Counted from the stretch's first letter, positions 9,887 through 21,269 are shown. The stretch is 64,000 bases of DNA from Neopusillimonas aromaticivorans (GCF_030344915.1 NZ_CP128233.1:3162001-3226000); one strand, 5' to 3'. The notes: generated by a model not told the origin, from the letters alone. A program made the numbers and translations.

Positions 9887-11060
9887 GGCGTGGCGTATCG
9901 CACTTGAGTGTCAGGTGCATGTCACGAAAACGGTCGGCCAATGAGGCCGCCAACGCCGGATCATTCAGCGCCTGCCAGCAGGCCTGCGCAAGTTTTTCAG
10001 GTGTCGCGTCATCTTGCAACAATTCGGGCACGGCAAAGTCGTTCAGCAGTACATTGGGCAAGCCAACCCACGGCACGTATGGTTTTTCCTGCCCTGATTT
10101 CCATGCCATCAAGCGACGCATCATGGGCGACAGCACATACGATATAACCATGGGTCGCTTGAACAGCGCAGTTTCCAGTGTCGCCGTCCCGCTGGCAACC
10201 AAAACGGCATCCGCCGCTTCCATGGCATCCCATGCCGCTGGACGGCCAGCCAGGGTACTTTGATCAATAATTTCAAGATGATCAACCGGGTACTGCGACA
10301 AGATCGCCTGGAACTCCTGGCGACGCTGAGCATTGACCATGGGGACGACCACCTGCAACCCGGGTGTCTGGCGCTGAAGAATCTGCACGGCCTGCAAAAA
10401 CCTGGGGGTCAGCAAGCGAATTTCCGATGACCGGCTGCCTGGAAGCACCGCCAGTACTTTTGCTCCGGTATCGAGCCCCAGACGTCGTCGCGCATCAGTA
10501 CGATCGGGCTCGATCGGGATCAGATCGGCCAGCGGATGGCCCACATACGTGACGGGAATGCCCTCTTTGACGTAAATAGCTTCTTCAAAGGGGAACAGCA
10601 CCAGCATGTGCGACACGGACTGGCGGATTTTATGAATACGACTGTAGCGCCACGCCCAGATAGACGGACCAACAAAATGAACCGTTGGAATACCCGACTG
10701 CTTAAGCTGGTGCTCGAGGCGCAGATTAAAGTCAGGGGCATCAATGCCGACAAACACGTCGGGCGAATGTTGCAACCAGCGAGATTTAACGTTGTTGTAG
10801 GTCCTGACAAGCGACGGAAGTCGTTTCAGCGCATCGACATAGCCAAACACTGTAAGGGCGGCCATGTCGTGCCAGCAGTCAAGGCCCTGGGCTTTCATGG
10901 CCGGGCCACCGATACCTTGAAAACTGATAAACGGGTGGCTGCCGGGCTGACCGGCTGACCCTGCATTAGCGCTCGCTCGTGCCGACAGGCCTTGCATGAC
11001 ACGGGCGGCCAGCAGATCACCCGAAGGCTCGCCGGCAACCATACCGATACGCAGCGTCAT
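9840..11060 (-). CDS. lpxB: Lipid-A-disaccharide synthase
   Basis: A peripheral membrane glycosyltransferase (GT19) joining UDP-2,3-diacylglucosamine and lipid X to form the lipid A disaccharide. The 406-residue protein begins with the diagnostic IGMVAGEPSGDLLAARVM. It also shows PTVHFVGPSIWAWR (where E. coli has YVSPSVWAWR), a central PGSRSSEIRLL and a donor-site ASGTATLETAL. The sequence is intact. The start overlaps the lpxA stop by 4 bases, so translation is coupled. Confidence 0.96.
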   Translation of the reverse strand: MTLRIGMVAGEPSGDLLAARVMQGLSARASANAGSAGQPGSHPFISFQGIGGPAMKAQGLDCWHDMAALTVFGYVDALKRLPSLVRTYNNVKSRWLQHSPDVFVGIDAPDFNLRLEHQLKQSGIPTVHFVGPSIWAWRYSRIHKIRQSVSHMLVLFPFEEAIYVKEGIPVTYVGHPLADLIPIEPDRTDARRRLGLDTGAKVLAVLPGSRSSEIRLLTPRFLQAVQILQRQTPGLQVVVPMVNAQRRQEFQAILSQYPVDHLEIIDQSTLAGRPAAWDAMEAADAVLVASGTATLETALFKRPMVISYVLSPMMRRLMAWKSGQEKPYVPWVGLPNVLLNDFAVPELLQDDATPEKLAQACWQALNDPALAASLADRFRDMHLTLKCDTPRLAAEAIYKVATGAAS

Positions 11061-11854
11061 GCCCGGGAAATACCCCGGCCTTCGGCCGAGAGAAAATCAA
11101 CCAGCGCCTGCACGGCCTCGGCTGCCTCGGGACGCTCGGCTTGCAGGGCTTTCATTTGCACAACGGCTTGTTCAACGGTTAACTGACGTCGGTACAGCAA
11201 CTTGTACGCTTCTTTCAATGCTGACAGCGATTCTGCACTGAACCCGCGTCGGCCAAGACCTTCGGAGTTGATGCCTACAGGCCGGAACGGGTCGCCTGCC
11301 CCAATGACGTAGGGTGGGATATCTTGACGAATAGCGCTGTTACCGCCCACCATGCAATGGGCACCGATACGCACAAACTGGTGTGCTGCAGTTGACCCAC
11401 CGATGATGGCCCAGTCTTGCACATGAATATGTCCGGCCAGCTGAACGTTGTTGGCAATGATGGTGTGACTCCCGATCTGGCAGTCGTGTGCGATGTGCAC
11501 GTAGGCCATGATCCAGTTGTCATCGCCAACCCGGGTTACGCCGACATCCTGGAGAGTACCGGTATTGATGGTGACGTACTCGCGCACCATGTTGCCGTTA
11601 CCGATTTCAAGGCGCGTCGGTTCACCCTTGTACTTTTTGTCTTGCGGGATCCCGCCAATTGAACAAAAGCGATAAAACGTATTTTTTTCACCAATGGTGG
11701 TATGACCATCGATAACGCAGTGCGGCCCAACCTGAGTGCCGGCCCCGATAACGACATCGGGCCCGATAATGCTGAACGGACCCACCGACACGTCGGACGC
11801 CAGGCTGGCGCCCGGCGAAACGATTGCGGTGGGATGAATCAGGCCCTGGCTCAT
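11057..11854 (-). CDS. lpxA: UDP-N-acetylglucosamine acyltransferase
   Basis: Catalyses the first step of lipid A synthesis, moving 3-hydroxyacyl from ACP to UDP-GlcNAc in the cytoplasm. The 265-residue protein is a left-handed beta-helix made of hexapeptide repeats (for example VGPFSIIGPDVVIGAGTQVG), with the catalytic His region MAYVHIAHDCQIG and a helical C-terminal domain (GRRGFSAESLSALKEAYKLL). Intact. It overlaps fabZ and lpxB by 4 bases each. Confidence 0.96.
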   Translation of the reverse strand: MSQGLIHPTAIVSPGASLASDVSVGPFSIIGPDVVIGAGTQVGPHCVIDGHTTIGEKNTFYRFCSIGGIPQDKKYKGEPTRLEIGNGNMVREYVTINTGTLQDVGVTRVGDDNWIMAYVHIAHDCQIGSHTIIANNVQLAGHIHVQDWAIIGGSTAAHQFVRIGAHCMVGGNSAIRQDIPPYVIGAGDPFRPVGINSEGLGRRGFSAESLSALKEAYKLLYRRQLTVEQAVVQMKALQAERPEAAEAVQALVDFLSAEGRGISRA

Positions 11855-12301
11855 TCTTCAATGACCCGGATCGCGCACATGAGCTTGGCCTCGGCCACCT
11901 CTTGCCCGTCAACGGTTGCGCGACCGGTATATTTGCACATGGTGCGACTGATGCGATCGGCCGTGACCTCAAGACGAAGCTGGTCACCCGGCACAACAGG
12001 ACGACGGAAGCGTGCACCATCAACACCAACCAGGTAGTAGGCAATTTTGTTGTTGGCAGGATTGACGTTTTCATCGCCTTCAAAGGAGAACAACGCCGAA
12101 GCCTGAGCCATTGCCTCGATGATAAGCACACCGGGCATGACCGGATGGTGCGGGAAATGGCCCGTAAAAAGGCTCGTTCATGGACACGTTTTTAATTGCC
12201 ACAATGCTTTTACCCGGCACCATTTCGAGTACGCGGTCAACCAGCAGCATCGGATAGCGATGCGGCAAGCGTTCCATGATTTGCTTGATATCCAGTTCCA
12301 T
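11851..12301 (-). CDS. fabZ: 3-hydroxyacyl-ACP dehydratase FabZ (frame break)
   Basis: Dehydrates 3-hydroxyacyl-ACP in fatty acid elongation and competes with LpxA/LpxD for the same substrate pool. About 150 residues after correction: start MELDIKQIMERLPHRYPML, the HFPHHPVMPGVLIIEAMAQ active-site helix with catalytic His and Glu, and a conserved ending. The frame breaks at an A5 run (12166-12170); the family sequence EPFFxGHFP requires two more bases, or one fewer. The ATG at 12299-12301 is chosen over the longer reading because it matches the family N-terminus. The site of the break is clear, its exact repair is not. Confidence 0.93.
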
Positions 12302-12339
12302 TTCGAATCCTGCTTGTGCGCAGCTGCGCACGTTGATGA

Positions 12340-13421
12340 TTAACTATTATTTTTTCGCATGCGCGTACACGACGACGCAATTGCGAGAGTTGCGACACAA
12401 CCGCTGCGTTCTTCTGCCACTGCCCATGTTCGGCATAGGGATACACCCCGGTATACCGTCCGGGCTCCAGGACATCGGATGTAATGGCGGTACCGCCAGA
12501 CACGTGCACGTCGTCAGCCAGCGTGATATGACCTGACAACATGGAGGCACCACCGATAGTGCAGCGCTGGCCAATTGTGGTTGAGCCGGCCACCCCGACA
12601 CAGGCTGCCATGGCGGTGTTGTCGCCAACCCTGACGTTATGTGCAATCATGATCTGATTATCGAGCTTGACGCCATTGCCGATAACCGTATCGTCAAGGG
12701 CACCCCGGTCGATCGTGGTGTTGGCGCCGATTTCAACGTCATTACCGACGACCACGCCACCCAGCTGAGCGATTTTGGCCCAGGCACCCTGACCTTTGAA
12801 GGGATCAGGGGCAAAGCCGAAACCATCGGCGCCGAGCACTGCACCACTGTGCACAATGACACGATCACCTACGCTGACACCGTGGTACAGCGTGACGTTG
12901 GCATGCAACAAACCTTGTTTGCCAAGTACTGCGCCCTGTCCGATGAAGCACCCTGGACCCAGGCGGCTACCCGCCCCGATCTGTGCGCCTGCCTCGATGA
13001 CACAATTAGGCCCGATGCTGACGCCATCGCCAATGACGGCACCCGGGTCAATAACCGCCGACGGATGTATACCCGCAGGCATGAGCGACAAGCGGTGCTG
13101 ATCGAACCATTGGGCAATCAGGGCATACATCAGATACGGCTGACTGCACACGACCACCGGGCGTGACGAATCAAGATCGAGCTGATCGAGCACGTCTTGA
13201 GTGATGATGATGGCTGCCGCACGACACTGGGCCACCTGATCTTTAAGACGCGGATTGGAAAGAAAACTGATTTCCTCGGGCCCGGCACAAAGCAACGAGC
13301 CTATACCCCGGATTCGGGATGTAGGCTCGTTATGCTGCTGGTAATCGAGGCCGACCGTGTTGGCAGTACGCAGCAGGTCGGCCAGGTGTGGCGCCTGTTC
13401 AGGCGCTAACAATACCGGCAT
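12340..13421 (-). CDS. lpxD: UDP-3-O-(3-hydroxyacyl)glucosamine N-acyltransferase (frame break)
   Basis: Catalyses the third step of lipid A synthesis, adding the N-linked hydroxyacyl chain. It has an N-terminal uridine-binding domain, then a long left-handed beta-helix of hexapeptide repeats (IHPSAVIDPGAVIGDGVSIG onward) with the catalytic His in LDNQIMIAHNVRVG, and a C-terminal helix. A missing base at T6 12350-12355 lets the frame run on into fabZ; restoring it ends the protein at EKNNS after 360 residues, the usual family length. It lies 6 bases after skp. Confidence 0.94.
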
Positions 13422-13427
13422 GAGGCA

Positions 13428-13988
13428 TTAACCGCCCAGGGATTGCAGCACCTGATCGGTAATGTCGACGCGGGGACTTACCGTTACCGCATCTTGAATG
13501 ATCAGGCCGTAGCCTTGGCTTTCTGCAATTTTCTTGATGGCTGCATCAGCCTTTTCCACAATGCTTGAAAACTCTTCGTTACGACGACGATTGAAGTCTT
13601 CCTGGAACTCGCGGCGCTTGCGTTGCAGGTCGGAATCAAGGTCAGCCAATTCGCGCTGACGACGGATGCGGTCAGATTCGGACATGACCTGCGCGTCTTT
13701 GTCGAATTTTTGTGCCTGGTTGCGCAGGGTGTTGGCCAGGTTTTGAAGTTCCTGATCGCGTTTCTTGAATTCAGATTCGATTTTGCTTTGTGCAGCTTTG
13801 GCCGGTTTGGAATCGCGGAGGATGCGCTCGGTGCTGACGAAGCCCACTTTGGTGCCCTGAGCCTGCGCCGGAGCCGGCGCAGCCACCAGCGATACGGCAC
13901 CCACAACAGCCGCCAGGGCCAGCGCGCGCTGACCGCGGGCAATGCTACGGGATAATGCAGAAACTTTCAAAACTAATTTAGACTTCAT
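13428..13988 (-). CDS. skp: OmpH/Skp-like periplasmic chaperone
   Basis: A periplasmic holdase that escorts unfolded outer membrane proteins to the BAM complex. The 186-residue protein has a long signal peptide ending near APAQAQG, a short beta strand (VGFVSTERILRDSK), a long charged coiled coil (about residues 60-150) forming the tentacles, and a C-terminal strand (GLIIQDAVTVSPRVDIT). The start at 13988 places the signal peptide sensibly; an upstream ATG would add six residues. It sits between bamA and lpxD in the conserved order. Confidence 0.93.
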   Translation of the reverse strand: MKSKLVLKVSALSRSIARGQRALALAAVVGAVSLVAAPAPAQAQGTKVGFVSTERILRDSKPAKAAQSKIESEFKKRDQELQNLANTLRNQAQKFDKDAQVMSESDRIRRQRELADLDSDLQRKRREFQEDFNRRRNEEFSSIVEKADAAIKKIAESQGYGLIIQDAVTVSPRVDITDQVLQSLGG

Positions 13989-14050
13989 GAAAAATCTACC
14001 TTGCAAATGCAGAGAGATAAAAAAGATATTGTGCCACTAAACGTCGGGGA

Positions 14051-16376
14051 TTAAAAACTGGTGCCGATCTGGAACTGGAAGGCCTGGAGTTCATCACCGC
14101 GTTTTTCGTTAAGCGCCTTGCCCCACGAAATTTCAAGCGGCCCCATAGGAGATTCCCACGACAGGCCAACACCTGCCGAATAACGCCAGCCGCAAGGGTC
14201 TTCAACCGCGTTCCGGACACCGTTGGCACACACGTCGCCACCGGTTGTAGACACCTGACCCGCATCGGCGAATACGAACCAGCGCAGGGTGCGATCACGG
14301 GATGCACCGGGGAACGGCAGATACAACTGGACGTTGGCGATCATGCGACGCGAACCACCCAGGTAATCGCCGGTGCGGGTATCACGCGGGCCCAGCGACG
14401 CGCCTTCGTAGCCACGCACGGAACCGAGACCACCGGCATACATATTCTTGATGACCGGGAACGGTTTGTCGTTGTAAGTGCGAGCCCAGTCAACCTTGCC
14501 GTTCAGGGCCAGAGTGAAGCTGCGGCCAAGCGGCATGTAATACTGCTGCTGCGCGCTGAGCATGTAGTAACGCAAGTCTCCGGCAGAAATATCGGCCGCA
14601 AGGCGCGTCAGACTGCCTCGTTTTGGCGCAATGGCACTGTCGCGGGTATCTTTGGCCCAGCCGATATTGAAAATAGCCGCATTAGTGCTTTCGCCATAAG
14701 CCTGGCGGAACTGATCGTAAGCCAGCGGGGGATCGTAAAGTTCGAGCTTGTTGTGTTCAACCGATACACCCGAGAAAATACGATCGTATTCAGAGATTGG
14801 CACGCCGAAATTAAGCCCGCCACCATAGGCGGTAATGCGGTAATCACCGCTACCGGCATCGTACGGTGTGGTACGACGGTAGTACAAGGAGGTGGTTTTA
14901 CTGATCCCTTCGTTGGTCCAGTAGGGGTCGGTGTGCGCCAACACCAGGGTGCGGTTGGTTTTACTGGTATTGATCTGTGCCGACAGGCTGTTGCCGCTAC
15001 CGAAAATGTTGTCCTGGCTGATACCCGCCGACAAAATGACCTTGTCGGTAGAGCCATAACCCACACCCAGGTTGATCATGCCTGTGGGCTTTTCTTTAAC
15101 GTCAACATTCACGTCAACCTGGTCGGGGGTGCCGGGTACCGGCTCGGTTTCCACATTCAGGTCACTGAAGTAGCCCAGGCGGTCGATACGGTCACGTGAT
15201 TCTTTGATGCTGTTGGCATCGTACCAGGCCGCTTCTTGCTGGCGCATTTCACGACGTACCACGACATCACGCGTGCGGGTGTTACCCCCGATCTGGATAC
15301 GACGCACATATACGCGGCGGCCCGGATCCACATAAAGGTCAGGTCAGCCTCTTTGGCTTCGCGATCAAGCTGGGGGTTCGGGTTGACGTTGGCAAACGCA
15401 TAGCCCAAGCTACCCAGATAATCGGTAATACCCTTGACGCTGGCATTGGTTGTCGCCGCCGAGAAGGTTTCCCCTTCCTTGACGGTAACCAGACCGCGAA
15501 TTTCATTTTCAAGCGTCAGCAGATCACCTGCCATGCGCACACTACGCACTTTGTAGGGTTCGCCTTCGTTCAGGGTAATGGTAATGAAGATGCTCTGGCG
15601 GTCGGGGAAATGGTGACCTGCGGTGGCTCCATGGAGAACTCGAGATAGCCACGGTCAAGATAAAACGACCGGATCGCTTCGAGATCGCCTTCGAGCTTTT
15701 CACGCGAGTACTTGTTGGTACCGGTGTACCAGGTCATGATACCGCCCGTGGTCAAGGTCATTTCGTCGCGCAACGTACCCGCAGAAAAGGCCTTGTTACC
15801 CACGAAGTTGATTTCGCTGATGGTGGCGACATCACCTTCGAAGATATCAAATGTGACACCCACCCGGTTGCGTGGCAATGGGGTAATGACTGGTGTGATC
15901 TCTACACCGTATTTGCCTTGGGAAAGGTATTCTTGCTTGAGCTGGAATTCAGCCTGTTCAAGCATGCTTTGATCAAACACACGCCCTGGGGCAAAACCGA
16001 CGGCCGCGAGCGCCTTGTTCAGACCGGCGGCATCAAAAGAGCGCATGCCATTGTGCGTGATTGAGGCGATGGTTGGGCGTTCTTTAACCGCCACCACGAT
16101 GACATCGTTCTGGGTATCGATGGCAACGTCGCTGAAAAAACCCGTACCGTACAGACGCTGGATCGCCTCGGCCGCCTGTTCTTCAGTGAATTTCTGGCCG
16201 ACCTTCACCGGCAGGTAACTGAAGATCGTGCCCACATCGACACGCTGGACGCCTTCGACGCGAATATCTTTAACTACAAACGGGGAAAACGCATGGGCCA
16301 GGCCCGGGGTCAGGAACGCTGTGAGCACAAGCGGCATGACACGGCGGGCTAAAGAAAATTTACGGCGAAACGGCAT
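14051..16376 (-). CDS. bamA: Outer membrane protein assembly factor BamA (two frame breaks)
   Basis: The essential outer membrane insertase. After correction, 775 residues: a signal peptide ending LAHAF, five POTRA domains beginning FVVKDIRVEGVQRVDVGTIF, and a 16-strand barrel with the loop-6 motif VRGYEGASLGPRD and a C-terminal strand ending in Phe (QFQIGTSF). Breaks lie at G4 15604-15607 and A3 15334-15336, each one base short. Since the gene is essential, the breaks must be errors. It lies between rseP and skp. Confidence 0.95.
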
Positions 16377-16427
16377 CCTGGGGGTCCTTAGACGATCAGA
16401 TGGTGGACGATTGTACGGTACAACACA

Positions 16428-17762
16428 TTAACTGAGAAGACGAACGAAATCATTGAAAAACGCAATACCCATAAGACCAGCCAGCAGAGCGAGGCCAACC
16501 CGCTGCCCCTGTTCGAGCCAGGCATCGGGAACCGGTTTGCCACGGATGATTTCAGCGACGTAATACATCAGGTGCCCACCATCGAGCATGGGGATGGGCA
16601 ATAAATTCAAAACGCCGATACTAACACTGATCAGGGCCAAAAAGCCGATATAAGCAGCCAAACCCACACGCGCACTTTGCCCGGCGTAATCAGCAATGGT
16701 GACCGGGCCACTGATATTGCGTACCGAGACATCGCCCGTTACCATGCGCCCCATCATTTTCAATGAAAACCAGGCGGTGTCAAGGGTTCGGACCACGCCC
16801 CGCCACAAGCTGTCTATGGGCCCATAACTGACGGATACCATCGGAAAATCGGCGCCAAGCATAACACCGATACGCCCGACGGCAACACCATCAGGGCCAG
16901 GCTCGGACCGTGGCTGCACGAACAATGACAACTCGGCACCCTGACGGGCAACAACCAAGGGCAAGGTCTGTCCGGCATGCGCCTGGATGGTCTGGACAAA
17001 ACTGTTCGGATCAGGGTCTGTAACGGTTCCAACCCGCAGGATCAGATCACCCTCACGCAGTCCGGCCGCCTCGCCGGCACCACCGGCAACCACTTGCCCA
17101 ACCTTGACAGCCGGAGCAACCAATGACAATCCGCCCTGCGCGAGCGGATCACGGGTTTCGTCGGACATGTCGGCGCGGGGAAACGTAATAACGCGGGTTC
17201 GATCAATACCCTGGCGGGTTTGTACCTGAAGCTCAACCTGACCGCCACTGGCGACCCGGTCAAGCAACGCCCAGCGTGCCTCACCCCAAGACTGCACGGG
17301 AGCACCGTCGACAGCAAGGATACGATCACCAGCCTGAACTCCGGCGAGTGCGGCCGGAGTTCCGGCAGCCGGGGCAGCAAGCAATGCCGCAGGCTCTTGC
17401 GTGCCAACCATATTCAGACCAGCATAAAGCAGTGCGGCAAGCAACAGGTTGGCGACTGGACCGGCGGCCACGATGGCAAAGCGTTGACCTACAGGTTTAC
17501 AGTTGAACGACTCGGACCGTTGAGCATCCGAAGCGTGCTCTGGCGGGTCATCTTGCATCTTGACGTACCCACCCAGCGGAATCGCGGACAAGGCCCACTC
17601 GGTACCCTGTTTATCGGTACGGCGCAGCAAGACACGACCAAATCCGACGGAAAACCGCAGAACACGCACACCACAGCGACGCGCTACCCAATAATGACCC
17701 AGCTCATGAAACGTGATGAGCAAGCCCAGGGCAACTGCAAACGCAATCAGGGTAAAAAACAT
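16428..17762 (-). CDS. rseP: Site-2 zinc protease RseP
   Basis: An inner-membrane intramembrane metalloprotease that cleaves anti-sigma factor RseA-type substrates and signal peptide remnants. The 444-residue protein has HELGH in the first membrane helix (zinc ligands), two tandem PDZ-like domains (GVQAGDRILAVDGAPV and GLREGDLILRVG), and the third ligand region NLLPIPMLDGGHLMYY. The ATG at 17760-17762 is preceded by GGAGTTCT, a good ribosome site. Intact. Confidence 0.95.
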   Translation of the reverse strand: MFFTLIAFAVALGLLITFHELGHYWVARRCGVRVLRFSVGFGRVLLRRTDKQGTEWALSAIPLGGYVKMQDDPPEHASDAQRSESFNCKPVGQRFAIVAAGPVANLLLAALLYAGLNMVGTQEPAALLAAPAAGTPAALAGVQAGDRILAVDGAPVQSWGEARWALLDRVASGGQVELQVQTRQGIDRTRVITFPRADMSDETRDPLAQGGLSLVAPAVKVGQVVAGGAGEAAGLREGDLILRVGTVTDPDPNSFVQTIQAHAGQTLPLVVARQGAELSLFVQPRSEPGPDGVAVGRIGVMLGADFPMVSVSYGPIDSLWRGVVRTLDTAWFSLKMMGRMVTGDVSVRNISGPVTIADYAGQSARVGLAAYIGFLALISVSIGVLNLLPIPMLDGGHLMYYVAEIIRGKPVPDAWLEQGQRVGLALLAGLMGIAFFNDFVRLLS

Positions 17763-17833
17763 AGAACTCCAGAATACAAAACGCCAGTGTATCTGCCCGG
17801 GCAAACAGCCGGGTGCTGACGTTATTTTAGCGC

Positions 17834-19036
17834 TCAGGCAGCCAACTGACGGCAGAATGCCTCGGCTTTTATGCGTGCCTCCTGATCAAGCGCCAGAATA
17901 TCCTCCAGTGAAGCGGGCAAGCAGGCGTGCTCGGCAGACAACGCGTTCAGACAGGCCTCAATGGTGGCCGGAATCGCATTGAAGGCGATACGGCCATCCA
18001 GGAAGCGGGCAACAGCCACCTCATTGGCCGCGTTAAGCGTGATACAGGCCCCTTGCCCAGCTCTGAGCGCCCCGAACGACAAATGCAGACAGGGAAACCG
18101 CCCCATATCAGGTGCTTCAAAATCAAGCCTCCCGCCGCAGCCAGATCCAGCAGGCCGACGCCACTATTGATGCGATCAGGAAAACCCAGCCCGTAGGCAA
18201 TGGGCGTACGCATATCTGGCTGACCCAGCTGGGCCAGCACCGAACCATCCTCGTATTCAACCAGGGAATGGACCACACTTTGGGGGTGAATCAGCACTTC
18301 GATACGATCGGCGGGCATAGCAAAAAGCCAATGCGCCTCAATGACTTCAAGACCCTTGTTCAGCATGGTTGCGGAGTCGACTGAAATCTTGCGCCCCATG
18401 CTCCAGTTGGGATGTGCGCATGCTTGTTCGGGGGTGACCAGCGCCAGTTGCTCAATTGGCGTAGTCCTGAACGGGCCACCCGATGCCGTCAGCAGCAAAC
18501 GGCGCACACCTCGCGCAGGTTGCGTTGGCGCTGCCGCCCGGTCACCGTGGGGCAAACACTGAAAAATGGCATTGTGTTCACTGTCGATGGGCAGCAGCTC
18601 GGCATGATTGTCACGCACCGCCTGCATAAAAAGATTGCCGGCAGCCACCAGCGCTTCCTTGTTGGCCAGCAGTACACGCTTGCCCGCGCGAGCAGCCGCC
18701 ATAGCCGAGGGTAGTCCGGCGGCACCGACGATGGCCGCCATGACGGTAGTCACCCCGGCATCAGCCGCCGTATCGGCCAAGGCACTGGGCACCCACCCTG
18801 ATTTCCGGCATGGCCCCCGGACCACCACCCCAGACTTCGGCAAACTGGCGCGCACTGGCCGCATCGGGGACGATAACCACACGGGCACCATGACGCGCGG
18901 CTTGTGCCGCCAGCTTCTGGATACGGCTATGGGCACTGAGGGCGTACACCGAAAACACGTCAGGATGCCGCGCAATAACGTCCAGCGTACTTTCGCCAAT
19001 AGATCCGGTTGAACCAAGAATACATACCGACTGCAT
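17834..19036 (-). CDS. dxr: 1-deoxy-D-xylulose 5-phosphate reductoisomerase (two frame breaks)
   Basis: Second enzyme of the MEP isoprenoid pathway, making 2-C-methylerythritol 4-phosphate with NADPH. Corrected length 400 residues: the N-terminal nucleotide site VCILGSTGSIGESTLDVI, ANKEALVAAG, the metal/substrate site LPIDSEHNAIFQCL, TASGGPFR, HPNWSMGRKISVDSATMLNK and the ending helix. One break near 18783-18790 needs one base fewer (or two more); a second at 18131-18133 needs one base more, restoring GRLDFEAPDMGRFPCL. It is 3 bases from cdsA. Confidence 0.94.
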
Positions 19037-19039
19037 GAA

Positions 19040-19884
19040 TCAGATTCCTGTAAGGAGGTAGGCAAGCGGCGCGACGGGCAGCAGCGCATCGACGCGATCA
19101 AACACGCCACCATGCCCGGGCAAAAGGCCACTGGAGTCTTTGCGTCCGGCGCGACGCTTGAGCAACGACTCGAACAGGTCACCCACAATCGAAACGGCAC
19201 CCAATGCGGCAGCAAAAACCACGACCAGCCACCATGACCACTGAGCCAGCAAGACATCACCGAAAGAACCTGTCCAGCGAGCGCTGAGCACAACCCACAC
19301 AACGGCGCCCGTCACACCGCCAACAGCCCCTTCCCAGGTCTTTCCGGGGCTGACCCGAGGCGCCAGCTTGTGACGCCCCAACGCTTTTCCGGAAAAATAG
19401 GCGGTGATATCGGCGACCCAGATGAGGGCCAACAACGATACAAGAAACCACGGGCCGCGGTGCACCAGCAGCAACACCAGCGACAGCCACGCCGCGACAA
19501 CGGCAAAGACCGAAACCAGGCTGAACGTGACGCTGGCCGCAGGCTGATCAGCCCTTCCTCGTACCACCGCAATAACAGCTCCGGTAAGCCAGAACAGGGA
19601 AACAACAGCCAATAACGGCAAGCTACCTGCGCCTGCCATATGAACCAGCAACGCTTTCCCGGATGCCGTAAACAGCACCCCGCAGGTCAGCGCGAAGAAT
19701 ACCAAGGCAACAGCAATGGCAAGCCCGGACCACTGTGCCACCATGGTCAACCTCAACCATTCCCACAGCGCCAGAGCAGACATGACCGACAACAAAAGAA
19801 GCAGTGGCCAGGCCTGGGAGACAGCACCGCTGCAAATACAACCGTCAACAATGCAATGGCGGTTACAACACGTTGACGCAGCAT
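19040..19884 (-). CDS. cdsA: Phosphatidate cytidylyltransferase (frame break)
   Basis: An integral inner-membrane enzyme making CDP-diacylglycerol for all phospholipids. 281 residues after correction, with about eight hydrophobic segments and the family signature near the C-terminus (GRKDSSGLLPGHGGVFDRVD). The start is the ATG at 19882-19884 (MLRQRVVTAIALL); one base missing in the G3 run at 19816-19818 separates this N-terminus from the rest. It is between uppS and dxr. Confidence 0.93.
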
Positions 19885-19899
19885 ACGATGTGTCCCGGG

Positions 19900-20658
19900 T
19901 TAATTTGATTTTTCAAGCTGTTCACTGGTCCGGCCAAACCGTCGCTCACGCGACGCGTACCACGTGAAGGCCGCCTCAAGCGATGCGGCATCAAAATCGG
20001 GCCAGAATGTGGGTGTGAAATACATTTCAGTGTAGGCCAACTGCCAGATCAGGAAGTTGGACACACGCTGCTCGCCACCTGTGCGAATGAACAGATCGGG
20101 CTCTGGAGCCCAAGCCATACTCAGGCGATCCGAAAGCATGCTTTCGGTGATGGCATCGGGGTTCTGGGCCAGATCAGGCCGATCACGCAGCAAGTGGCGT
20201 GTGGCCTGAAGGATGTCCCATCGACCACCGTAGTTGGCCGCAATGGTCAGGTGCAAACGATCATTGGCACAGGTTCGTTGCTCGGCCGCCTTGATCAAGC
20301 CCTGAAGCTTTGGCTCGAAGGCTGACAAATCGCCCACAACACGCAACCTGACGCCTTGTTCGTCCAGCTTTCCAACCTCTTTTTCAAGCGTCTGGACAAA
20401 CAGTCGCATGAGCAGGGACACTTCTTCCTGAGGTCGCCGCCAGTTTTCCGAACTGAACGCAAAAAGGGTCAGGTATTTGACCCCTTTGCGCCCGCACCCT
20501 TCCAGGACACGACGTACCGCCTGAACACCACGAACATGCCCCGCCGTGCGGGGCAAGAAACGCCGGGTTGCCCAACGCCCATTCCCGTCCATGATGATGA
20601 CCACATGACGTGGGACATCGGTTGATTCAGGAATGACTTGCGTTGAGCTGACAGACAT
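19900..20658 (-). CDS. uppS: Undecaprenyl diphosphate synthase
   Basis: A cis-prenyltransferase making the C55 lipid carrier for peptidoglycan and polysaccharide. The protein of about 252 residues has HVVIIMDGNGRWATRR (catalytic Asp and Arg), the GHVRGVQAVRRVLEGC helix, FAFSSENWRRP, and the C-terminal DLFIRTGGEQRVSNFLIWQL. The ATG at 20658 is chosen; a GTG two codons earlier is also possible. Intact. Confidence 0.95.
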   Translation of the reverse strand: MSVSSTQVIPESTDVPRHVVIIMDGNGRWATRRFLPRTAGHVRGVQAVRRVLEGCGRKGVKYLTLFAFSSENWRRPQEEVSLLMRLFVQTLEKEVGKLDEQGVRLRVVGDLSAFEPKLQGLIKAAEQRTCANDRLHLTIAANYGGRWDILQATRHLLRDRPDLAQNPDAITESMLSDRLSMAWAPEPDLFIRTGGEQRVSNFLIWQLAYTEMYFTPTFWPDFDAASLEAAFTWYASRERRFGRTSEQLEKSN

Positions 20659-20696
20659 AAACACCCGAAAAGCGACGTATTCGATACAACGACGGG

Positions 20697-21256
20697 TTAA
20701 ACCGTCATGATCTCGGCTTCTTTTTGCTGAACCATCTTGTCGATTTCAGCAACGAACTTGTCAGTCAGTTTCTGGACTTCGTCTTGCATACGACGCTCGT
20801 CATCTTCAGAAATTTCCTTGTCCTTGACCATCTTTTTAGCCGTTTCGTTGGCATCCCGACGCAAATTGCGGATAGCAACTTTGGCGTCTTCCCTTCGGAA
20901 CGAACGACTTTGGTCAAATCGCGGCGACGCTCTTCAGTAAGGGCCGGCATGGGAACACGGATGTTGTCGCCCATGGACACAGGATTCAAACCAAGGTCGG
21001 AGTCACGAATGGCTTTTTCAATAGGACCAACCATGTTTTTTTCGTAGGGTTGGACACTTAAAGTGCGCGCATCGACAACCGACACGTTGGCTACCTGGCC
21101 AACCGGAACGGGCGAACCGTAGTACTCGACGTTGACATGATCAAGAATGCCACCATGTGCCCGACCTGTGCGAATTTTGGACAGGTTGGTCTTGAGCGCA
21201 TCAACACTTTTGTTCATGCGATCCTGGGTAGACTTTTTAACTTCTGAAAGACTCAT
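20697..21256 (-). CDS. frr: Ribosome recycling factor (frame break)
   Basis: Splits post-termination ribosomes together with EF-G. Corrected length 186 residues: the N-terminal helix with MNKSVDALKTNLSKIRTGRA, the small domain from GGILDHVNVEYYGSPVPVGQVA, PMPALTEERRRDLTKVV, and a C-terminal helix bundle. One base is missing at C3 20891-20893; restoring it gives VRSEGEDAKVAIRNLRRDA and a stop at 20697. GGAATAG precedes the ATG. Confidence 0.95.
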
Positions 21257-21269
21257 TTCTATTCCTTGT